DNA from: Symbiodinium natans | Lineage: Eukaryota > Sar > Dinophyceae > Suessiales > Symbiodiniaceae | Reading direction: 5' to 3' | DNA length: 12,341 nucleotides | Assembly (NCBI GenBank): GCA_905221605.1 | Contig: CAJNDS010001637.1 | Span: 1-12,341 of the forward strand | Shown: positions 8,351-12,341 of the stretch, in pieces | Position numbering within the stretch: position 1 is the first letter of the stretch | How the letters are laid out: every line of letters starts with the position of its first letter | Translations under genes and position numbers: made by a program | The notes under the pieces: generated by a model | What the model saw: only the letters and a program-made list of their open reading frames with translations | Told to the model about the DNA's origin: nothing | Database searches by the model: none

Positions 8351-8580
8351 CGATTTGTTTCCAGCAATTTGTGCTTGATTATCAAAGATGGGAAGAAGTA
8401 CGATTTGTTGCCAGCAATTTGTGTTTGATTGTCAAAGATGGGAAGAAGTACGATTTGTTGCCAGCAATTTGTGCTTGATTGTCAAAGATGGGAAGAAATA
8501 CGATTTGTTGCCCCCAGTGTGTGTTTGATTATCAAGGATGGGGAGAAGTACGATTAGTTTCCTCCCATTGGTGTTTAATG
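8351..8580. repeat. 50-bp tandem repeat, about 4.6 copies
   Basis: CGATT(T/A)GTT recurs at 8351, 8401, 8451, 8501 and 8551, exactly 50 bp apart. Within the unit the order is CCAGCAATTTGTG(T/C)TTG, ATT(G/A)TCAAAGATGGG, AAGAAGTA. The middle copies are nearly identical and the last two drift (CCCCCAGTGTGTG, TCCTCCCATTGG). It lies between the two ~168-bp direct repeats of the module. Confidence 0.92.
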
Positions 8581-8583
8581 CCC

Positions 8584-8598
8584 TGGGCCCTAAACCCT
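8584..8598. promoter_or_regulatory. Possible site II / telo-box pair (weak)
   Basis: TGGGCC (8584-8589) sits two bases before AAACCCT (8592-8598). In flowering plants a TGGGCC/T 'site II' element next to a telo-box is common in promoters of translation and cell-cycle genes. No gene can be placed beside it here, and the telo-box lies in a telomere-like cluster, so chance is a good explanation. Confidence 0.15.
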
Positions 8599-8678
8599 GA
8601 ATTATTGAAACCTAAACTAGGCCCCCTAAACCCTAAACCCTTAGAACCCTAAACCGAAAAAAATGCCTAAACCCTAAA
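8588..8678 (+). repeat. Degenerate telomere-type heptamer cluster
   Basis: Perfect CCCTAAA at 8588-8594, 8624-8630, 8631-8637, 8647-8653 and 8672-8678, with partial forms between them (CCCTGAA at 8595, CCTAAAC at 8611 and 8666). All lie in the same orientation, C-rich on the plus strand. It looks like a decayed short interstitial telomeric stretch. Confidence 0.85.
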
Positions 8679-8724
8679 CCGTGAAGCATTTGCAAAAAAT
8701 AGTCAATTTAGTTGACCCAAACCG

Positions 8725-8891
8725 GGCGACACATTTAGTAAAGTAGTCAGTGTCGGTGACCAAAACAAGCCTAAACCCGACACCCTAAACCTAAACCCTA
8801 AATTTCAAGATCGAAGATATATCTTGAGGAAACTTGGGTCGCTTACGTAGTTGTAAGGTCTTCGGTGGGTCGAGGGTAAAGGATTGGAGAT
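8725..8891. repeat. ~168-bp direct repeat of the telomere-motif module, right copy
   Basis: Second copy of 8097-8265. Its telomere cluster reads CCCTAAA (8783-8789), CCTAAA with one C lost, then CCCTAAA (8796-8802). The 7-bp inverted repeat GTGTCGG/CCGACAC is kept (8750-8756 with 8777-8783). The region after the cluster has changed to the palindrome AAGATATATCTT (about 8814-8825), which still allows a small hairpin where the left copy has AAGATC/GATCTT. Confidence 0.88.
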
Positions 8892-9234
8892 GGGGGGAAT
8901 GATCGGGCATGCTCTTGTGTGGATTGGTTCATCAGAGTTTCATTTCAACAGAGTTTTGAACCCGTTTTGTTTTAGCAGGCAGAGATTGTGAATCTTGAAG
9001 CGCCGCTCAATTTTGGTTTCAAGCTTGGCGTATGTCTTCTATGCGTTGCGTATGGGTCACGAACAGAGCAAGCACACTAGGCAGACAAGTGTATCCCTCA
9101 AGACAAAATAAATAGAAATTATATCTGGTATCATTCTGAATTTCACAAGATATTTGTCTAAACAGCTGACAAACAGAATTTAAATAGAATAATTCGGGGT
9201 GGTGGTGGGACAGTGCACGTGGCCGGGAGTATGG
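8892..9234. other. Non-repetitive spacer, nothing recognised
   Basis: About 340 bp without a recognisable gene, RNA or repeat partner in the window. It begins with a G-run (8892-8897), passes through moderately AT-rich sequence and ends in a short G-rich stretch (CGGGGTGGTGGTGGG near 9195-9209). A minus-strand open frame of 120 codons (9019-9381) covers part of it and runs into the repeated head module. Its residues suggest no family to me and I do not call it a gene. A degraded mobile element or pseudogene is possible but not shown. Confidence 0.5.
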
Positions 9235-9501
9235 AAATATTTCATTTCGATTTCTCTCGTATATAATCGACTGCATATTTGCATATTTGATTGGTGCTTT
9301 TGGGAACATATGATTCTTGCACTCATATTTATATATTGTGGCCTCAATGAATCCATCGCCGCTTGCGCATTGAATCCACAATTGATGCGAACGAAACGCT
9401 CCAACAATAGAGACACCTCACAAACGAAGGATTTAAAAAGGATTAATCCAAAATGCCTGGGAGATCAAATGCTCAATTCTTTAAACCTCTGGGATCATCC
9501 T
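9235..9501. repeat. Head module of the ~1.9-kb higher-order repeat, copy 1
   Basis: Aligns to 11090-11406. The offset is 1855 up to about 9274 and 1905 from about 9275, because copy 2 carries 50 extra bases at 11130-11179. Shared landmarks are TTTCTCTCGTATATAATCG, GGAGCTTTTGGGA or GGTGCTTTTGGGA, GTGGCCTCAATGAATCCATC, TTGCGCATTGAATCCACAAT, GGATTAATCCAAAATGCC and CTGGGATCATCC. A 159-codon plus-strand frame (9199-9678) spans it. Its downstream part is read identically in copy 2, but the upstream part and start differ, so it is not called a CDS. Confidence 0.85.
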
Positions 9502-9573
9502 ATTCCCGGAAAATGGTATAGATCCCCCAAGGCCCAGGAGACCCCAAATCAGGCGCCGGGAGACTCCCTCAAA
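9502..9573. repeat. GC-rich island module, copy 2
   Basis: Virtually identical to 11407-11478 and homologous to 7432-7504. It contains GATCCCCCAAGGCCCAGGAG, the GGCGCC palindrome and the inverted repeat GGGAG-A-CTCCC (9558-9568). It stands out as GC-rich inside AT-rich sequence. Confidence 0.9.
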
Positions 9574-9660
9574 AAAAATAGGAGAATAATGCAATGGATA
9601 AGAATCCGATATCCATATCATATGAATAGTTGTCTCTTGCCATTCTCAAATATAATTCCT
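9574..9660. repeat. Linker between GC-rich island and satellite, copy 1
   Basis: An A-run, then GGAGAATAATGCAATGG, AAGAATCCGATATCCATATC, and CTCTTGCCATTCTCAAATAT up to the first satellite unit at 9661. The same linker occurs at 11479-11566. In the 7432 island copy most of it is missing: 77 bp between two CTCAAA hexamers (9568-9573 and 9645-9650). Confidence 0.85.
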
Positions 9661-11089
9661 ATGAAAGATCTAGGATAAATTAAAGAATCATTATCAAATC
9701 AAAAATTGGATGAGTCTTTTGAATTCTTATTATCCAATTTCAATTATTTCGTAAATTCCGAGAATTTCAAGGATTCCCTGAATCTAAGATATTCTATCAA
9801 AGATCCATTATCCAATCAAAATTTAGATGAAGATTTCAGTTCATATTCTTGAATTTTTCAAATTTTGCAAATTACGAGGTTTCCAATGATTTCCTGAATC
9901 ATGGGCAAATCATAATTATATATTATATATTCTTTTGATTCTCAAATGATTCTAGATTTTTTAAAAAAATATCAGGCATAATTATATGAAAGATCTAGGA
10001 TATATTAGAGAATCATTGCCAAATCAAAATTTGGATGAGAATTTCAATTATTTCGGAAATTCCGAGGTTTTCAAGGATTCCCTGAATCTAAGATATTCTT
10101 TCAAAGATCCATTATCCAATCAAAATTTAGATGAAGATTTCAGTTCATATTCTCGAATTTTTCAAATTTTGCAAATTACGAGATTTCCAATGATTTCCTG
10201 AATCATGGAAAAATCATAATTCTATATGATATATTCTTTTGATTTGCAATTGATTCTAGATATCTATGAAAATCTCAGGCATAATTCTATGAAAGATCTA
10301 GGATATATTAGAGAATCATTGCCAAATCAAAAATTGGACGAGGATATCAAATTCATATTATCCAATTGCAATTATTTCGGAAATTCCGAGATTTTCAAGG
10401 ATTCCCTGAATCTAAGATATTCTTTCAAAGATCCATTATCCAATCAAAATTTAGATGAAGATTTCAGTTCATATTCTCGAATTTTTCAAATTTTGCAAAT
10501 TACGAGATTTCCAATGATTTCCTGAATCATGGAAAAAATCATAATTCTATATGATATATTCTTTTGTTGCAATTGATTCTAGATATCTATGAAAATCTCA
10601 GGCACAATTCTATGAAAGATCTAGGATATATTAGAGAATCATTATCACATCAAAAATTGGATGAGGATTTTAAATTCATATTATCCATTTTCAATTATTT
10701 CGGAAATTCCGATGTTTTCAAGGATTCCTTGAATCTAGGATATATCAAAGAATCATTATCCAATCCAAAATGAGATGAAGATTTCATTCTATTTTTTTCA
10801 TTCTCGATATTCCAAAATTTTCTAAATTACGAGAATTTCAATGATTCCCTGAATCATGATGAAACCATAAATATATTATATATTTCTGTTCGCATATATT
10901 TCAATTGATTATAGAATTATTATCAAATCAAAATTTGGATGATATTTTAATTTCCCATGATCCAATTTCACTCATTTCTGAAATTCGACCAATTTTCATA
11001 TAATTCCTACGAAAGATCTAGGATATATTAAAGAATCATTGCCAAATCAAAAATAGGATGAGAATTTTAAATTCATATTATCCAATTTC
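9661..11089. repeat. ~325-bp AT-rich satellite array, higher-order copy 1
   Basis: Units start at ATGAAAGATCTAGGATA: 9661, 9986 (325 bp), 10289 (303 bp, 21-22-bp internal deletion near 10042), 10612 (323 bp) and a variant ACGAAAGATC at 11009 (397 bp, because a partial extra unit lies at about 10916-11000). The last unit is cut at about 11089 by the next head module. Each unit has two ~117-bp halves plus a spacer with TTTGCAATTGATTCTAGATA or a variant. The two halves are related by GATGA(G/A)GATTT, TTTCAA and GATT(C/T)CCTGAATC at offsets of 116-117. Confidence 0.92.
9986..10201 (+). other. Recurring short open frame in the 325-bp satellite (not called a gene)
   Basis: From ATGAAAGATCTAGGA the satellite unit reads as MKDLGYIRESLPNQ and onward for 71-78 codons, ending PMIS and stop, in the units at 9986, 10289 and 11892, and up to the window edge at 12216. 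It consists of two 39-residue halves with LDED(F) in each, because the DNA sub-repeat is 117 bp. The 9986 unit lacks 7 codons in frame. The units at 9661 and 11567 have TAA at codon 6, the 7515 unit has a stop at codon 14, the 7840 unit has a frameshift, and the 10612 unit stops in the second half. I consider it a by-product of the repeat structure. A decayed peptide gene amplified as a satellite is the alternative. Confidence 0.25.
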
Positions 11090-11406
11090 AAATATTTCAT
11101 GTCGATTTCTCTCGTATATAATCGGTTGCGAGGATTATAGAGATTCAATATTTGAGGGGAGCAGGAGCCTCTTTTAATGATATTTGCATATTTAATTGGA
11201 GCTTTTGGGAGCATATGATTCTTGCACTCGTATTTATATATTGTGGCCTCAATGAATCCATCGCCGCTTGCGCATTGAATCCACAATTGTTACGAACGAT
11301 ACGCTCCAATAATAGAGGCACCTCACAAACGAAGAATTTAAAAAGGATTAATCCAAAATGCCTGGGAGATCAAATGCTCAATTCTTTAAACCTCTGGGAT
11401 CATCCT
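11090..11406. repeat. Head module of the ~1.9-kb higher-order repeat, copy 2
   Basis: Second copy of 9235-9501. It has a 50-bp segment (11130-11179) absent from copy 1 and few other differences. It begins inside a satellite unit, where TCCAATTTCAA runs into ATATTTCATGTCG instead of the satellite's TTATTTCGG. Confidence 0.85.
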
Positions 11407-11478
11407 ATTCCCGGAAAATGGTATAGATCCCCCAAGGCCCAGGAGACCCCAAATCAGGCGCCGGGAGACTCCCTCAAA
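11407..11478. repeat. GC-rich island module, copy 3
   Basis: Matches 9502-9573 at an offset of 1905 bp with essentially no differences, including the GGCGCC site and GGGAG-A-CTCCC. Confidence 0.9.
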
Positions 11479-11566
11479 AAAATATAGGAGAATAATGCAA
11501 TGGATAAGAATCCGATATCCATATCATATGAATAGTTGTCTCTTGCCATTCTCAAATATAATTCCT
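11479..11566. repeat. Linker between GC-rich island and satellite, copy 2
   Basis: Same as 9574-9660, with the A-run reading AAAAAATATAGG instead of AAAAAAAATAGG. It ends at the satellite unit starting at 11567. Confidence 0.85.
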
Positions 11567-12341
11567 ATGAAAGATCTAGGATAAATTAAAGAATCATTAT
11601 CAAATCAAAAATTGGATGAATCTTTTGAATTCTTATTATCCAATTTCAATTATTTCGTAAATTCCGAGGTTTTCAAGTATTCCCTGAATCTAAGATATTC
11701 TATCAAAGATCCATTGCTCAATCAAAATTTAGATGAAGATTTCAATTCATATTCTCGAATTTTTGAAATTTTGCAAATTACGAGATTTCCAATGATTTCC
11801 TGAATCATGGAAAAAATCATAATTCTATATGATATATTCTTTTGATTTGCAATTGATTCTAGATATCTATGAAAATCTCAGACATAATTCTATGAAAGAT
11901 CTAGGATATATTAGAGAATCATTATCAAATCAAAAATTGGATGAGGATTTTAAATTCATATTATCCATTTTCAATTATTTCGGATATTCCGAGGTTTTCA
12001 AGGATTCCCTGAATCTAAGATATTCTATCAAAGATCCATTGCTCAATCAAAATCTAGATGAAGATTTCAATTCATATTCTCGAATTTTTGAAATTTTGCA
12101 AATTACGAGATTTCCAATGATTTCCTGAATCATGGAAAAATCATAATTCTATATGATATATTCTTTTGATTTGCAATTGATTCTAGATATCTATGAAAAT
12201 CTCAGACATAATTCTATGAAAGATCTAGGATATATTAGAGAATCATTATCAAATCAAAAATTGGATGAGGATTTTAAATTCATATTATCCATTTTCAATT
12301 ATTTCGGATATTCCGAGGTTTTCAAGGATTCCCTGAATCTA
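11567..12341. repeat. ~325-bp AT-rich satellite array, higher-order copy 2 (runs off the window)
   Basis: Units start at 11567, 11892 (325 bp) and 12216 (324 bp). The first unit shares private variants with the 9661 unit (GGATAAATTAAAG, TCTTTTGAATTCTTATTA, TTTCGTAAATTCC), confirming that it is the first satellite unit after the head module in a higher-order repeat. The units at 11892 and 12216 are almost identical over the overlapping part, including TCGGATATTCCGAGG. The array continues beyond 12341. Confidence 0.92.

Noticed and set aside
8351-8580. CRISPR array
   Set aside because: The 50-bp repeats are contiguous with no unique spacers between conserved repeats, and the context is eukaryotic.
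8097-8891. TRIM or other small LTR retrotransposon
   Set aside because: The terminal direct repeats fit in size, but there is no TG/CA terminus, no tRNA-complementary primer site after the left repeat, no purine tract before the right one and no target-site duplication. Kept only as a possibility in the findings.
9019-9381. 120-codon minus-strand frame as a gene
   Set aside because: It spans a boundary between unique spacer and repeated head module, and the homologous minus-strand frame at 11047-11286 diverges into satellite. No domain recognised.
9199-9678. 159-codon plus-strand frame, with a 111-codon relative at 11152-11487, as a conserved gene pair
   Set aside because: The frames have different N-termini and starts, their identity simply follows the nearly identical DNA of the higher-order repeat, the third island copy has a stop and net frameshift in this frame, and I recognise no family.
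1-12341. Ribosomal DNA intergenic spacer
   Set aside because: Multiple subrepeat blocks of differing composition would fit, but no rRNA end, promoter or external transcribed spacer sequence is recognisable, and the right part is a large-unit AT-rich satellite with interstitial telomere motifs.

Overview
This window has no gene I can support. It is a eukaryotic, repeat-only stretch in three blocks of very different composition. The most likely source is a plant or green alga, in a subtelomeric, pericentromeric or similar heterochromatic setting. The main clue is the CCCTAAA heptamer, in perfect tandem at 8155-8175 and scattered over 8588-8802. That is the plant-type telomere unit, but apicomplexans, some stramenopiles and other algae also use it, so the lineage is an inference. 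No rRNA, tRNA, CRISPR or bacterial-type operon signal was found.

Layout. (1) Positions 1-4603 are a G-rich minisatellite with alternating ~31-bp and ~35-bp monomers, forming a ~66-bp dimer. The array also carries kilobase-scale internal duplications with offsets of about 2047, 1772 and 2381 bp. (2) Positions 4604-7092 are an unrelated G/T-rich minisatellite with a 36-bp unit, about 69 copies, abutting the first almost directly. (3) Positions 7093-12341 are AT-rich. After a short degenerate-repeat spacer comes a ~325-bp satellite. Each unit holds two diverged ~117-bp sub-repeats plus a ~90-bp AT spacer. The satellite is interrupted once by a ~795-bp module at 8097-8891, which has ~168-bp direct repeats at its ends, telomere-like heptamers and a 50-bp tandem array. 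To the right the satellite forms a higher-order repeat of about 1.86-1.91 kb: a non-satellite head carrying a small GC-rich island, followed by several 325-bp units.

The long open frames in the two minisatellites arise because 66 and 36 are multiples of three and the units are poor in stop codons. They change frame at every 1-2-bp length variant and are not treated as genes. Open frames of 60-160 codons in the AT-rich part are broken by stops or frameshifts between repeat copies. The noteworthy content is structural: nested repeat hierarchies, CpG-transition-like divergence between minisatellite units, multi-kilobase strand-asymmetric G-richness, captured telomere motifs, and breakpoints that can be read at base resolution. 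I see no new protein-based or RNA-based system here.
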